64,000 nucleotides of DNA, taken from contig NZ_AGFX01000011.1 in assembly GCF_000236805.1 (NCBI RefSeq), positions 248,001-312,000 of the forward strand, in the 5' to 3' direction. Source of the DNA: Paenibacillus peoriae KCTC 3763 (GTDB lineage: Bacteria > Bacillota > Bacilli > Paenibacillales > Paenibacillaceae). Made by a program: the position numbers and the translations under genes. Each line of letters begins with the position of its first letter. Positions within the stretch are counted from its first letter, which is position 1. The notes under the pieces are model-generated. The model did no database searches, had not been told where the DNA came from, and was given only the letters and a program-made list of their open reading frames with translations. Positions 1 to 9,795 of the stretch are shown here, piece by piece.

Positions 1-167
1 GAGCTGAACAGCAAGCCCCGCCAAGGGGAGACGGTGGCCCGGTTCAGCCAGCGGGTAAGGAAGGGGCCGGCCAAATGGCGGAGGGCTGCTTCCATCAGCT
101 TCATTCCGCCCAAAAAAACAAGCAGCCCCCCGCACAGCGGCAAAATAACATGTATAAACACGGGCAT
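1..167 (-). CDS. Na/Pi cotransporter family protein, N-terminal fragment
   Basis: Read on the minus strand, the frame opens with ATG at 167 behind a purine-rich AAGGGGG and runs off the window edge, so only about 55 residues are visible. They begin MPVFIHVILPLCGGLLVFLG and continue with GGMKLMEAALRHLAGPFLTR. A hydrophobic glycine-rich helix followed by a 'GMKLM..AL' turn is typical of the first helix of Na+/phosphate symporters of the NptA/YqeW group, which import phosphate across the cytoplasmic membrane. The family call rests on this short N-terminus only. The gene is divergent from the methyltransferase to its right. Confidence 0.55.
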   Translation of the reverse strand, partial: MPVFIHVILPLCGGLLVFLGGMKLMEAALRHLAGPFLTRWLNRATVSPWRGLLFS

Positions 168-323
168 AGCCCCCTTTTTCTAAGGTTATTTAATATTGGT
201 GAATTCTTTACAGTAACGCTAAAGCGCTTATGTAACAGCCTATGATCTGTCGAGGACAGCCATGACAAGCATGGCCGAGTAGTTTTTTTACGGAACGAAA
301 ATTTTGTAGTATCTTCATAAGCT
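168..323. other. Divergent intergenic region, no gene seen
   Basis: AT-rich spacer between the minus-strand transporter and the repeat element. It holds a small dyad around 220 (TAACGCTAAAGCGCTTA) that could be an operator or part of the transporter promoter. I see no ribosome binding site with an open frame here. Confidence 0.4.
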
Positions 324-556
324 TTAAAAGCGTGACGTCGATATCAAGGCGGGCAGTAGCGGAGCGGTTCATTTGAATCTGGAGAAGCGAGAGCGTTCGC
401 CTGAAAGCTTTCCAAAGGAAAGCTGCTTCGGAAGCATAAACCTAATGGGATTCTTACCTTTAAATGTGTTACCTAATCCCAAGAATCCCATTGCAACAGC
501 GATCGTAAGATCAAATGAACCGCGGAGCCGCACCCCATCGAACACCACGCTTTTAA
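324..556 (+). repeat. Structured dispersed repeat, copy 1 of 3
   Basis: An imperfect inverted-repeat element. The ends are TTAAAAGCGTG (324-334) and CACGCTTTTAA (546-556), an exact 11-base complement. Inside, 364-380 pairs with 508-523 (16 bp with one bulged A, core CATTTG-A-ATCT with AGATCAAATG). Next comes a small hairpin GCGA..TTCGC (388-400). A 12-bp perfect stem joins AATGGGATTCTT (444-455) to AAGAATCCCATT (481-492). This copy alone carries extra hairpins AGCTTTCC/GGAAAGCT (406-424) and TGCTTCGGAAGCA (424-436). The conserved strand CAGCGATCGTAAGATC follows. The element ends 22 bases before the ribosome binding site of the methyltransferase gene, so it would lie in its leader. Confidence 0.8.
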
Positions 557-590
557 CACTTTGAGCAATCCAAGAATAGGAGTGAGGGTT

Positions 591-1967
591 TTGCCTTCAG
601 TAATATTAGAACGAGGCCGCAAAAAAAGGCTGGAGCACGCACACCCCTGGGTGTTTAAAAATGAAATAGCCAAGGTCGAGGGCGATCCGTTGACAGGCGA
701 TCTGGTCAGCATTGTGAACCATCAGGGTCGATATTTGGCGACAGGCTACTATAATCCGGCTTCACAAATTACAGTGCGTGTGATATCGTACGAGCCGCTG
801 GAAGCCATGGACAAAAGCTTCTTTGTTGAACGCTTCCGCAATTGTCTGGAGCACCGTGAACGTTTTGTGACCGGAGGAGATGCTTATCGGCTGGTGTACG
901 GCGAGGCTGATTTTTTGCCTGGACTGATTGTAGACCGTTTTGGTGATGTATTGGTCGTGCAGCTGTTAACGCTGGGCATGGATCGGCGCAGGGAAGAAAT
1001 CAGGGACGCGCTCGTTGAAGTGATGGGACCTGTCGGTATATATGAGCGTAGTGATGTATCCATCCGCGAGCTGGAAGGACTAGAACAGACGAAGGGGCCT
1101 TTGTACGGTGATTGCCCGCGCCATGTCGTGGTAACGGAAAATGGCTTGCAAATTAAGGTTGATATTGTAGAGGGCCAGAAGACAGGTTATTTCTTCGACC
1201 AGCGTGAGAATCGTGCGGCGATTGCACCGTTGATGACAGGCTGGGGTGCACGCAGCGGAATTACAATGCAGGAAGTAGCAGAACAAGGCGGCTCTGAGAC
1301 TACGGTTATGAAGCCTGTAAATAAAAGCGGCAAGGTTGTTGAATTCCCGTTTTGGGATGGCGCAACCGTACTGGAGTGCTTTTCACATACCGGAAGCTTT
1401 ACACTTCATGCATGTAAATACGGGGCTAAAAAAGTAACTTGTCTTGATATTTCTGAGCATGCGATTGAAAGCGCGCGGGATAATGTCAAGTTGAACGGCT
1501 TCGAGGAACGCGTCGAGTTTGTCGTCGATGATGCTTTTCAATATTTGCGAAATCAGGTCAAAGGTGTAGAGGAACGAGCAGCCAGAGCTGGGGGCAAGGG
1601 GGATACGTCCAAGCCGTTAACAGCTGGTGGCGGACGAACGTTTGACGTGGTTATTCTTGATCCGCCAGCCTTTGCCAAAACGAAAAGCGCGGTCAAAGGC
1701 GCTATGCGGGGGTATAAAGATATCAACCTGCACGGGATGAAGCTCGTTAATGAGGGCGGTTATCTGGTGACAGCGAGCTGTTCGTACCATATGCGGCCTG
1801 AGCTGTTTCTGGATACGATCAAGGAAGCAGCGGCTGATGCCGGAAAAATCCTCCGTCTGGTGGATTGGAGAGCAGCCGGCAAGGATCACCCTCAAATTTT
1901 GGGCGTAGAGGAAGGTCATTATTTGAAATTCGCCATCTTTGAGGTACGCAGCCAGAAACAGCTGTAG
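591..1967 (+). CDS. rlmI: Class I SAM-dependent rRNA methyltransferase, RlmI/RlmK family
   Basis: Predicted 23S rRNA (cytosine-C5) methyltransferase acting in the cytoplasm. The N-terminus (ILERGRKKRLEHAHPWVF) fits the RNA-binding PUA domain. The middle has VEGQKTGYFFDQRENR, then a Rossmann core with LECFSHTGSFTLHA, the DPPAFAK motif near residue 357 and TASCSYHM near 396, where the cysteine would be catalytic. I chose TTG at 591 because AGGAGTGAGG (578-587) sits just upstream; an in-frame TTG at 561 has no ribosome binding site and lies against the repeat. At about 458 residues it is longer than the usual ~390-400. The excess lies in two low-conservation stretches (WGARSGITMQEV.. and ..ERAARAGGKGDTSK..), probably surface insertions. 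Confidence 0.88.
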   Translation: MPSVILERGRKKRLEHAHPWVFKNEIAKVEGDPLTGDLVSIVNHQGRYLATGYYNPASQITVRVISYEPLEAMDKSFFVERFRNCLEHRERFVTGGDAYRLVYGEADFLPGLIVDRFGDVLVVQLLTLGMDRRREEIRDALVEVMGPVGIYERSDVSIRELEGLEQTKGPLYGDCPRHVVVTENGLQIKVDIVEGQKTGYFFDQRENRAAIAPLMTGWGARSGITMQEVAEQGGSETTVMKPVNKSGKVVEFPFWDGATVLECFSHTGSFTLHACKYGAKKVTCLDISEHAIESARDNVKLNGFEERVEFVVDDAFQYLRNQVKGVEERAARAGGKGDTSKPLTAGGGRTFDVVILDPPAFAKTKSAVKGAMRGYKDINLHGMKLVNEGGYLVTASCSYHMRPELFLDTIKEAAADAGKILRLVDWRAAGKDHPQILGVEEGHYLKFAIFEVRSQKQL

Positions 1968-2146
1968 GTGAACAACACAGTTAACTTTTTTTAGTGGTAA
2001 AATAAGTAAAATAGGCTCGTTTAATATATACATTAGTCCTGTAGAGAAGGCATGCATCCAGCCAACCTGCGGGACTGTTTGATTTTTGGGGAAGGATACA
2101 TTGCTGCAAGATGGCAAACGTACGTTCTTTTCTCCCTTGCCTCGTG

Positions 2147-2155
2147 TGCTATACT
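2147..2155 (+). promoter_or_regulatory. Extended -10 promoter before addB
   Basis: TG-C-TATACT is an extended -10 box 40 bases upstream of the addB start. No good -35 is seen at 17 bases, which is tolerated with extended -10 elements. It would start the addB-addA-sbcD-sbcC transcript. Confidence 0.4.
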
Positions 2156-2194
2156 GTTAAATAGAATGTTGTTCGTTGGAGAGGAGGCTGCATC

Positions 2195-5100
2195 ATGTCG
2201 GTCCGTTTGTTGATTGGACGCTCGGGTAGCGGTAAGAGTGCGTTAATCCGTCATGAAATGACGTCTATGCTACGCGAGCAGCCGCTAGGTAAGCCTATGC
2301 TGCTGCTTGTACCGGAGCAATCGTCATTTGCTTCCGAGCATGCGTTGCTTACAGAAGCCGGAAACGGTATTCAGGGGTCGGTGCGCGCCCAGGTGATGGG
2401 ATTTCATCGTCTTGCTTATTTAGTCATGCAGGAAACCGGAGGTTCAGCGCTGGTGCCGGTGACGGAAGAGGGCAAGAAGATGCTTTTATATAAAATTATT
2501 CGTCGCCGCAAGGATGAACTGAATTTGTTCAAGGACTCGGGGGATCAGCTTGGCTTTGTGGATCGATTGAATACGTTGTTTACGGAGTTAAAGCAGTATG
2601 GGAATGATACCTGGTCTGTTCCAGAGCAGCTGGAGCGCATGCATGCCGCAGGGGAATCGACCCCGATTTTGCGCGGCAAGCTCAAGGATATCAGCCTGAT
2701 CTATGAGGATTTTGAACGAGAGTTGTCGCTTAAATATATTGACGGTGAGGATACGCTGCGCATGCTGGCAGAGCAGATTGCCGAGTCTTCCCTGGTGCGC
2801 GGGGCAGATATTTGGATGGATGGCTACCGCAGGTTTACACCGCATGAATACAAGGTAGTACAACAGCTTATGCTGCACGCTTCTTCGTTGACGGTGGCGC
2901 TGACCTGCAACCGCAGCTACGAGAGCGGACAGCTTCCGCATGAGCTGGACTTGTTTCATCCGTCGGCAGCTACCTATGTAAAGCTTAAAGGAATGGCCGA
3001 CGAGCTGATGATGGAGACGCAGACATTATTATTGCGCCCAGATCCAATGCCGAGGTTTAGGGAGCGCCCGGCGTTGGCGTATTTGGAGGCATATTTTGAA
3101 CATCGTACAGGGTATCGGATACCGCAGCAGCTACGGGATCAATGGGCAGACAAGCAGCCGGAGGGCATAAAGCTGTACGCTGCGGCCAATCGTCGTGCAG
3201 AGCTGGAGGGGGCCGTACGCGAAATGCGCCGTCTGGCCCGGGATGAAGGCGCGCGCTATCGGGAAATGGCTTTGTTTGTACGTCATATTGAGGATTATGA
3301 GCCGTGGGTGGAGCCGATATTCAAGCAATATAAGGTTCCGGTATTTCTGGATCAGCGAAGAAGTGTGCTGCATCATCCCTTAGTGGAAATGATCCGCGCT
3401 TCGCTGGATATCGTCCAGCGGCGTTGGCGGTATGAGGATGTATTCCGTGCAGTCAAAACGGATCTTTTACTGCCGCTGGATGGTCGGGTTAGCCGTGAGG
3501 ACATGGACCGTCTGGAAAACTATGCGCTGGCCTGCGGAATACAAGGCAGCCGTTGGACAGACGGACGACCGTGGCAGGCAGTGCCCAGTCTGTCGCTGGA
3601 GCTGGAGGAGCAGGAGCGGAACCGGCAACGGGATGAAACGCTGGATTTGATGGAGCTGTGCCGCGATGTCATTGTGACGCCTTTACGCGCGTTTGAAAAA
3701 CGCCTGGGCAAGGCTCGCACAGCAGTTGAGAAGTGTGAAGCGGTTTATCTGCTGCTGGAGGATACAGAAATCGGTCACAAGCTGGACGCCTTTATTCGTG
3801 AGGCTGAGAAAGCTGGAAATCCCGAGCAGGCCAAGGAGCATCGTCAGGTATGGGGTGCAGTGCTTGAGCTGTTGGATCAGATTGTCGAAATGATGGGTGA
3901 TGAAAGGCTGGATACCTCTTTGTTTGCGGGTGTGCTGGAAACAGGATTGGCTGAATTCCGTATGGGGCTTGTACCCCCAGCTCTGGATCAGGTACTGGTC
4001 GGCAACACGGATCGTACACGTGTAGCTGGCATACAGCATGCCTTTGTGCTCGGTATGAATGAAGGTGTGATGCCAGTTGTGTTTCATGAGGACGGCGTGC
4101 TGAATGAGCAGGAGCGTACCGCTTTGAACGAACGAGGCGTAGATCTGGCACCGGATATGACAAGACGTCTGTTGGATGAACGCTTTCTCGCTTATTCGGC
4201 TCTTACATCCCCTGGCAAAAGCCTGTGGATGAGTTATGCTGTGACCGATGAAGAAGGGAAGTCGCTGCTGCCATCAGAGTTGGTTCGGCATGTCCGGCAA
4301 CTGTTTCCCCATCTGGAAGAACGTCCATTGGCTGGATACCCGTTGCCTGGAGATGTCTGGGCGACCCAATGGGAGTATGCTTCCCATCCGTCTGAGGCTT
4401 TGCCGCAGCTCATTGCGCAATTACGGCATTGGCGGCATGGCGGTGATATTCTGTCTCCCTGGTGGGAGGTATACAACTGGTATGCCAGCCAGCAAGGGCG
4501 CGCGAAGGACAAGCTGCGTCAGCTGCTGACCTCTCTTTTTTACGAAAACCACGCCGAATTGCAGAAGGAAACGAGTCACCGTCTGTACGGCAGCAAGCTG
4601 CGTACCAGTGTATCCCGGATGGAACGTTTTGTCGCATGTCCGTTTTCGCATTTTGCCTCTCACGGTCTTCGTTTGAAGGAGCGTCAAATGTATCGCCTGA
4701 AGGCACCGGATATCGGACAATTATTCCATGCAGCGCTCGGAGAAATGGCGATCAATCTGCGGGCAAGAAATATAAGCTGGGGGAATCTCAGTGCGGAGGA
4801 GTGTCGCCAGGAGGCGGAAACGACAGTGGAGCGTTTGGCTCCTCGCCTGCAAGGCGAGATTTTAATGAGCTCCAAGCGCTATGGCTATATTTTACGCAAG
4901 CTGAAGGATATTGTGAGCCGTGCTTCATTGATTTTGGGTGAGCATGCGCGTAGAGGCAGCTTTGAACCGATTGGACTGGAGCTGGACTTTGGACCGGGCC
5001 AACCGCTTCCGCCCTTGACCTTTCGACTGGATAACGGTGTTGTCATGGAAATCGTCGGACGGATTGACCGCGTAGATGTGGCAGAGGGAGAAAAAGGTCT

Positions 5101-5743
5101 GCTATTGCGGGTTATCGATTACAAATCCAGCCAAAAGGATCTGAAGCTGCATGAGGTGTACTATGGCTTGTCCCTGCAAATGCTCACCTATCTGGACGTG
5201 CTGCTGAATGCGGCAGAGGAATGGTTGGGCGAAACGGCGTATCCGGCGGGGACACTATATTTTCACGTTCACAATCCGATGTTGCAGTCGCCTAACGGTC
5301 TTAGCGCGGAACAGGCTCGTCAGGAGCTTTTGAAACGCTTCAAAATGAAAGGACTATTGCTTGCAGATCGAGACGTGGTTGGGCAAATGGATACAGCACT
5401 GGATAAAGGATATTCTTCCATTTTACCTGTTGCGGTGAAGGCAGATGGCAGCTTTTACAGCAGTGCGTCTGTCGCTTCGCCGGAACAGTGGGGTAGTCTG
5501 CTGGCTTCGGTGCGTAACAATATTCGAACGATTGGAACACGGATGACAGAGGGCGATGTGGCCATTGAGCCTTATCGTATTCAGCAGGAGACGGCATGTA
5601 CGTTCTGTTCTTTCAAGCCGGTTTGCCAATTTGACGACAGTCTGGAAGGCAGTGGCTACAATCAATGGGGCAAACCCGGCAAGGATCAAATATGGAATCT
5701 GCTCGGTCACACACAGGAAGGGAAAGGAGGAATGGACCAATGA
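2195..5743 (+). CDS. addB: ATP-dependent helicase/deoxyribonuclease subunit B
   Basis: Subunit B of the AddAB helicase-nuclease, which resects double-strand DNA ends to a Chi-like site and prepares 3' tails for RecA. At 1182 residues it has the length of Bacillus AddB (about 1166). Seen: Walker A GRSGSGKS at residues 8-15; the nuclease core DYKSSQKDLK near 977; and four cysteines expected to hold a 4Fe-4S cluster, one in FVACPF near 815 and three in ACTFCSFKPVC near 1135-1144. The start ATG follows GAGAGGAGG. Its stop overlaps the addA start, so the two are translationally coupled. Confidence 0.96.
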   Translation: MSVRLLIGRSGSGKSALIRHEMTSMLREQPLGKPMLLLVPEQSSFASEHALLTEAGNGIQGSVRAQVMGFHRLAYLVMQETGGSALVPVTEEGKKMLLYKIIRRRKDELNLFKDSGDQLGFVDRLNTLFTELKQYGNDTWSVPEQLERMHAAGESTPILRGKLKDISLIYEDFERELSLKYIDGEDTLRMLAEQIAESSLVRGADIWMDGYRRFTPHEYKVVQQLMLHASSLTVALTCNRSYESGQLPHELDLFHPSAATYVKLKGMADELMMETQTLLLRPDPMPRFRERPALAYLEAYFEHRTGYRIPQQLRDQWADKQPEGIKLYAAANRRAELEGAVREMRRLARDEGARYREMALFVRHIEDYEPWVEPIFKQYKVPVFLDQRRSVLHHPLVEMIRASLDIVQRRWRYEDVFRAVKTDLLLPLDGRVSREDMDRLENYALACGIQGSRWTDGRPWQAVPSLSLELEEQERNRQRDETLDLMELCRDVIVTPLRAFEKRLGKARTAVEKCEAVYLLLEDTEIGHKLDAFIREAEKAGNPEQAKEHRQVWGAVLELLDQIVEMMGDERLDTSLFAGVLETGLAEFRMGLVPPALDQVLVGNTDRTRVAGIQHAFVLGMNEGVMPVVFHEDGVLNEQERTALNERGVDLAPDMTRRLLDERFLAYSALTSPGKSLWMSYAVTDEEGKSLLPSELVRHVRQLFPHLEERPLAGYPLPGDVWATQWEYASHPSEALPQLIAQLRHWRHGGDILSPWWEVYNWYASQQGRAKDKLRQLLTSLFYENHAELQKETSHRLYGSKLRTSVSRMERFVACPFSHFASHGLRLKERQMYRLKAPDIGQLFHAALGEMAINLRARNISWGNLSAEECRQEAETTVERLAPRLQGEILMSSKRYGYILRKLKDIVSRASLILGEHARRGSFEPIGLELDFGPGQPLPPLTFRLDNGVVMEIVGRIDRVDVAEGEKGLLLRVIDYKSSQKDLKLHEVYYGLSLQMLTYLDVLLNAAEEWLGETAYPAGTLYFHVHNPMLQSPNGLSAEQARQELLKRFKMKGLLLADRDVVGQMDTALDKGYSSILPVAVKADGSFYSSASVASPEQWGSLLASVRNNIRTIGTRMTEGDVAIEPYRIQQETACTFCSFKPVCQFDDSLEGSGYNQWGKPGKDQIWNLLGHTQEGKGGMDQ

Positions 5744-8700
5744 TAGGAGCTTTTAACACGAAAGGCATACCAAAACCGGAAGGCAGCATGTGGAGTGATG
5801 ACCAGTGGCGTGCCATTGCGGAATCCGGCAACAACATGCTGGTGGCAGCGGCGGCGGGGTCTGGTAAAACAGCGGTGCTCGTAGAGCGTATTATTCGTAA
5901 AATCGTCGATCCCCAGCTCGGCTTCAGCGTGGACCGGCTGTTGGTGGCGACCTTCACAAAGGCTGCAGCTGCCGAAATGCGTCAGCGGATACGGGAAGCG
6001 TTGGAGCGCGTACTGGAGCAGGAGCCGGAAAGTGAGCATGTACGCCGTCAACTATCGTTGCTGAACCGGGCCTCGATAACGACGCTTCACTCTTTTTGTA
6101 TGGAGGTTATTCGCAGGCATTATCAGGCCATTCCTCTTGATCCCGGTTTTCGGATTATGAATGAGCATGAAACGGAATTGCTGCGACAGGAGCTGCTGGA
6201 AGAGCTGTTTGAGGAAAAATATGAGGCTCATGATGAAGGCAGCACGTTCCGTAGGCTGGTGGACTGGTTTAGCGGGGAACGCACCGATGATGCAATGTAT
6301 GTGCTTGTTCAGCGGCTGTACGATTTTTCTCAAAGCCATCCTTGGCCGGAGCATTGGTTGAGGGAGACGGCAGCCGCATTTCGTGTACAGGATGTGGCTG
6401 CTTTGGGAGAGACTCCTTGGGTTCGCAGCATTTTGGCGGATGCCGCGCTTTCCCTACGCGGGGCTGCAAGCTTGCTGGAACAAGCGCATGAAGCAGCTAT
6501 GCAGCCCGGCGGTCCTGCACCTTATGCAGCAACGCTGCAAGAGGATGCGGCGATGGTGAAGGGATTGCTGCAGGAACTGGAGACACAGCCATGGGCAACC
6601 CTGTATGATCACTTTCAGCTGGCGTCCTTCGGCAAGCTCAAGCCGGTCAAAAAAGATCAGACCGAGCCTGCCTTGCAGGAGCGGGTCAAGCTGCTGCGTG
6701 AGGCAGCGAAAAAAATGATTACAGATATGAAAGCTTCCCTGTTCGGCAGGAGAGCGGAAGCCTATCTGGCGGAATTGCACGCAGCGGCTCCTCTGATGGA
6801 CGAACTGGTAGAGACCGTCATTGCATTCGGGGAACGATTTCAACAGCACAAGCAGTCCAAGGGGATGGTGGATTTCGGGGATTTGGAGCATTATTGTCTC
6901 AAAATATTGCGTCATCCCGACTCCACTCCGGACAGACTGCTGCCTTCGGACGCTGCGCTTGAATACAAGGCGCAATTTGATGAAGTACTGCTGGATGAAT
7001 ATCAGGATACGAACACCGTGCAGGAAGATATTGTAAGGTTGGTATCGCGCGAGGAACCGGGCAACCGTTTTATGGTAGGAGACGTGAAGCAGAGTATTTA
7101 CCGGTTTCGGCTGGCCGAGCCGGGGCTGTTTTTGAATAAGTATCAACGGTATGGCATGCAGGAGCAGGAAGATGGCCTTTTGATAGACTTGGCGCGTAAT
7201 TTCCGCAGTCGGGAGGAAGTTGTCGATGCGGTTAATTTGGTGTTCCGCCAGATTATGAGCGTCGATGTGGCTGAAATTGAATATGACGAACGGGCGTGGC
7301 TGGTACACGGTGCATCCTATCCCGAGCAGACGGAGCAAGCTGCTGTATCTGCCTACGCACCTGAACTGCTATTAGTAGATAAAGACGGAAACGGACTTTC
7401 GGATGCTCTGGAAGGAGCTGAATTAAGTGAAGAGTCTGGCGTACAGGAAAACGAACTGGCCGAGCTTGCGGAGCTGGAAACGGCGCAATTAGAAGCGCGT
7501 GCAATTGCGCAACGGATTAAGGAACTGACTGGAGATACTGGACAACCACTGTTGATCTATGACCGAGGATTAAAAGCGATGCGCCCCACAGTTTACGGCG
7601 ATATCGTCATTTTGCTTCGTTCGGCCAGCGTATGGGCTCCCTTAATTGTGGAGGAACTGCGGCTTGAGGGCATTCCGGCTTCTGGAGAGCAGACGACAGG
7701 CTTTTTCAAAGCAACGGAGGTTGAGGTGATGCTGTCGCTGCTGCACATTATTGATAATCCGCAGCAGGATATCCCGCTTGCATCTGTGCTTCGTTCGCCG
7801 ATTGTAGGCTTGACCGAGGACGAGCTGGCTCAAATTCGATTGCAGAAGCCGGACGGACTGTTTTATGGCGCTTTGCTGGCGGCAGCAGAGGCGGACCCGC
7901 TGGTGGAGAGCGAAAAAGGCATCTCCGCTGACATTATGGAGCCGGACCTTTTTACCGAGAACTCGCTATCTTCCTTTGATTTTAGGAACAGGAATGACGG
8001 AAATACGTTGTCTGCGAGACTACGTTCATTTTTGCGTAAATTGGAAGCATGGCGCATGGAAGCCAGACAAGGCAGCTTAAGTGCATTGATTTGGAATTTG
8101 CTGGAGGAGACGGGGTATCTGGATTGGGTAGGCGGACTGCCTGGCGGCTCACAGCGTCAAAGCAACTTGCGGGCGCTGTATGACCGGGCCAGACAATATG
8201 AGACTTCAACGTCTAACCGTGGATTGTTCCGATTTCTGACCTTCATTTCCCGTTTGCGGGAGCGAGGCGGTGATTTGGGTTCCAGCAGTGGCGGTACAGA
8301 GCCTGATCAGGCGGTTCGTATTATGACCATCCATAAAAGTAAAGGACTCGAATTTCCGGTTGTGTTTATTGCCGGTACGGCTAAAATGTTCAATCAGCAG
8401 GATCTGAACGCTCCGTTTCTCATGCACAAGGAGCTGGGATTTGGCCCCAAATATGTGGAAGAACAAAACCGGGTCAGCTATCCGACGCTGCCTAATTTGG
8501 CGATTCGTCGACGCTCCCAGCTGGAGCTATTGGCTGAGGAAATGCGGGTGCTGTACGTGGCGCTTACACGTCCTCGTGAGAAGCTTATTATGACTGGAAC
8601 GGTGAAGGATATCGCTTCGCGCGCAGCAGGCTGGGCACGTGCCAAAGAGCATACGGAAACCGTCCTGCCGGACTATATGCTGGCGGCAGGCCGCAGTTAT

Positions 8701-9768
8701 CTGGACTGGGTAGGTCCTGCTTTGATTCGCCATCCTTCTGCTGTCGCATTGAGGGAAGCAGCGGGTGTTCAAGCTGGGTATTTTCACAGGCTGGAGCACA
8801 TACCGGGAGCAGACTGGCTTTTTAAAATTGTGGCTGCGGAAACTCTTTCCGGCTCCCGTGCGAGCTCGGATCATAAGGAAGAGGTGCCGGGTGAAGAGCG
8901 CCACATGAAGACGGATGCGTTGAGAAATGCGGAACCTCTAGCCATGCCCCTAGCCATGATTGCAGAAAGTGAAACGGATATTGCTGCGGCTCTCTCCTGG
9001 ACCTATCCGTATGAACGGGCAGGCAGGACAGCAGCCAATACATCGGTTACCGAGATGAAAAGATGGCTCGAAATGCAGGAGATTGGAGCGGACGATTGGC
9101 TGAATCTATCTGCCTCTCAACGAGCAGAGTCACCGGAGGGTCAAGAAGATTCTCACACAAGGGGCAATGCATTGCATTTACGTAGACCTAAGTTTATGGG
9201 AAATCAACGTTTGACTCCAACGGAACGCGGAACGGTGTATCATACGCTGATGCTGCATTTGCCGCTGGATGGGGGGATGAACGCCGAGGTTATTGAGGAA
9301 ACCAAGGCCCGTCTGCAGAACCAGCGCATATTGCTTGAGGTTCATGCGAAGGCGCTGGATACGGATAAAATATTGCGCTTTTTCGCCAGTGAGCTGGGTG
9401 GCAGAATACTGGAGGCAACCCACGTTCAACGTGAACTTCCGTTTACTTATACGATGCAGGCAGTCGATTTCTGGAACCACAGCCTGTCATCAATGTTGCC
9501 AGTGCAGGAAACAAACCCGGAAGGTGGTCAGGACGATAAAGTGCTGATGAACGGGATTATTGACTGCCTGTTTGAAACGCCGGAAGGGCTTGTGTTGGTG
9601 GATTATAAAACAGACCGGGTATCCGAATATCGTTCACTGTCTCATTTGACGGAGCAGTATCATTTTCAATTGGAGCTTTATGCCCGTGTGATCGCAGCGA
9701 TTACAGGTAAAAAGGTTGCTGAGAAGTGGCTGTATTTTTTAGAGGCAGGAGAGAGTGTGCGGCTGTAA
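5740..9768 (+). CDS. addA: ATP-dependent helicase/nuclease subunit A
   Basis: Helicase and nuclease subunit of AddAB. An SF1 UvrD-type helicase is shown by AAAGSGKTAVL (about residue 40), LLDEYQDTN (about 415) and VALTRPREKL (about 939). A C-terminal RecB-like nuclease is shown by GLVLVDYKTD (about 1286), whose D and K are catalytic. I chose ATG at 5740: AAAGGAGG (5723-5730) sits nine bases upstream and the ATGA overlaps the addB stop. In-frame sequence upstream to 5665 is inside addB and lacks a site. The product is about 1342 residues, somewhat longer than the ~1230 of B. subtilis. Confidence 0.96.
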   Translation: MIGAFNTKGIPKPEGSMWSDDQWRAIAESGNNMLVAAAAGSGKTAVLVERIIRKIVDPQLGFSVDRLLVATFTKAAAAEMRQRIREALERVLEQEPESEHVRRQLSLLNRASITTLHSFCMEVIRRHYQAIPLDPGFRIMNEHETELLRQELLEELFEEKYEAHDEGSTFRRLVDWFSGERTDDAMYVLVQRLYDFSQSHPWPEHWLRETAAAFRVQDVAALGETPWVRSILADAALSLRGAASLLEQAHEAAMQPGGPAPYAATLQEDAAMVKGLLQELETQPWATLYDHFQLASFGKLKPVKKDQTEPALQERVKLLREAAKKMITDMKASLFGRRAEAYLAELHAAAPLMDELVETVIAFGERFQQHKQSKGMVDFGDLEHYCLKILRHPDSTPDRLLPSDAALEYKAQFDEVLLDEYQDTNTVQEDIVRLVSREEPGNRFMVGDVKQSIYRFRLAEPGLFLNKYQRYGMQEQEDGLLIDLARNFRSREEVVDAVNLVFRQIMSVDVAEIEYDERAWLVHGASYPEQTEQAAVSAYAPELLLVDKDGNGLSDALEGAELSEESGVQENELAELAELETAQLEARAIAQRIKELTGDTGQPLLIYDRGLKAMRPTVYGDIVILLRSASVWAPLIVEELRLEGIPASGEQTTGFFKATEVEVMLSLLHIIDNPQQDIPLASVLRSPIVGLTEDELAQIRLQKPDGLFYGALLAAAEADPLVESEKGISADIMEPDLFTENSLSSFDFRNRNDGNTLSARLRSFLRKLEAWRMEARQGSLSALIWNLLEETGYLDWVGGLPGGSQRQSNLRALYDRARQYETSTSNRGLFRFLTFISRLRERGGDLGSSSGGTEPDQAVRIMTIHKSKGLEFPVVFIAGTAKMFNQQDLNAPFLMHKELGFGPKYVEEQNRVSYPTLPNLAIRRRSQLELLAEEMRVLYVALTRPREKLIMTGTVKDIASRAAGWARAKEHTETVLPDYMLAAGRSYLDWVGPALIRHPSAVALREAAGVQAGYFHRLEHIPGADWLFKIVAAETLSGSRASSDHKEEVPGEERHMKTDALRNAEPLAMPLAMIAESETDIAAALSWTYPYERAGRTAANTSVTEMKRWLEMQEIGADDWLNLSASQRAESPEGQEDSHTRGNALHLRRPKFMGNQRLTPTERGTVYHTLMLHLPLDGGMNAEVIEETKARLQNQRILLEVHAKALDTDKILRFFASELGGRILEATHVQRELPFTYTMQAVDFWNHSLSSMLPVQETNPEGGQDDKVLMNGIIDCLFETPEGLVLVDYKTDRVSEYRSLSHLTEQYHFQLELYARVIAAITGKKVAEKWLYFLEAGESVRL

Positions 9769-9795
9769 TGATGTGATAGAGGGAGGAGGAATAGT

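Noticed and set aside
373-564. Open frame across repeat copy 1, with similar peptides (ATAIVRSN) in frames across copies 2 and 3
   Set aside because: The shared peptide follows from DNA conservation. The 5' halves of the copies are read in different frames, no binding site precedes them, and base changes preserve pairing instead of codons.
1617-2117. 166-codon minus-strand frame at the end of the methyltransferase gene
   Set aside because: Mostly antisense to coding sequence; product shows no domain and no upstream binding site.
6454-7338. 294-codon minus-strand open frame in addA
   Set aside because: No binding site, no family motif, fully within a well-supported helicase gene.
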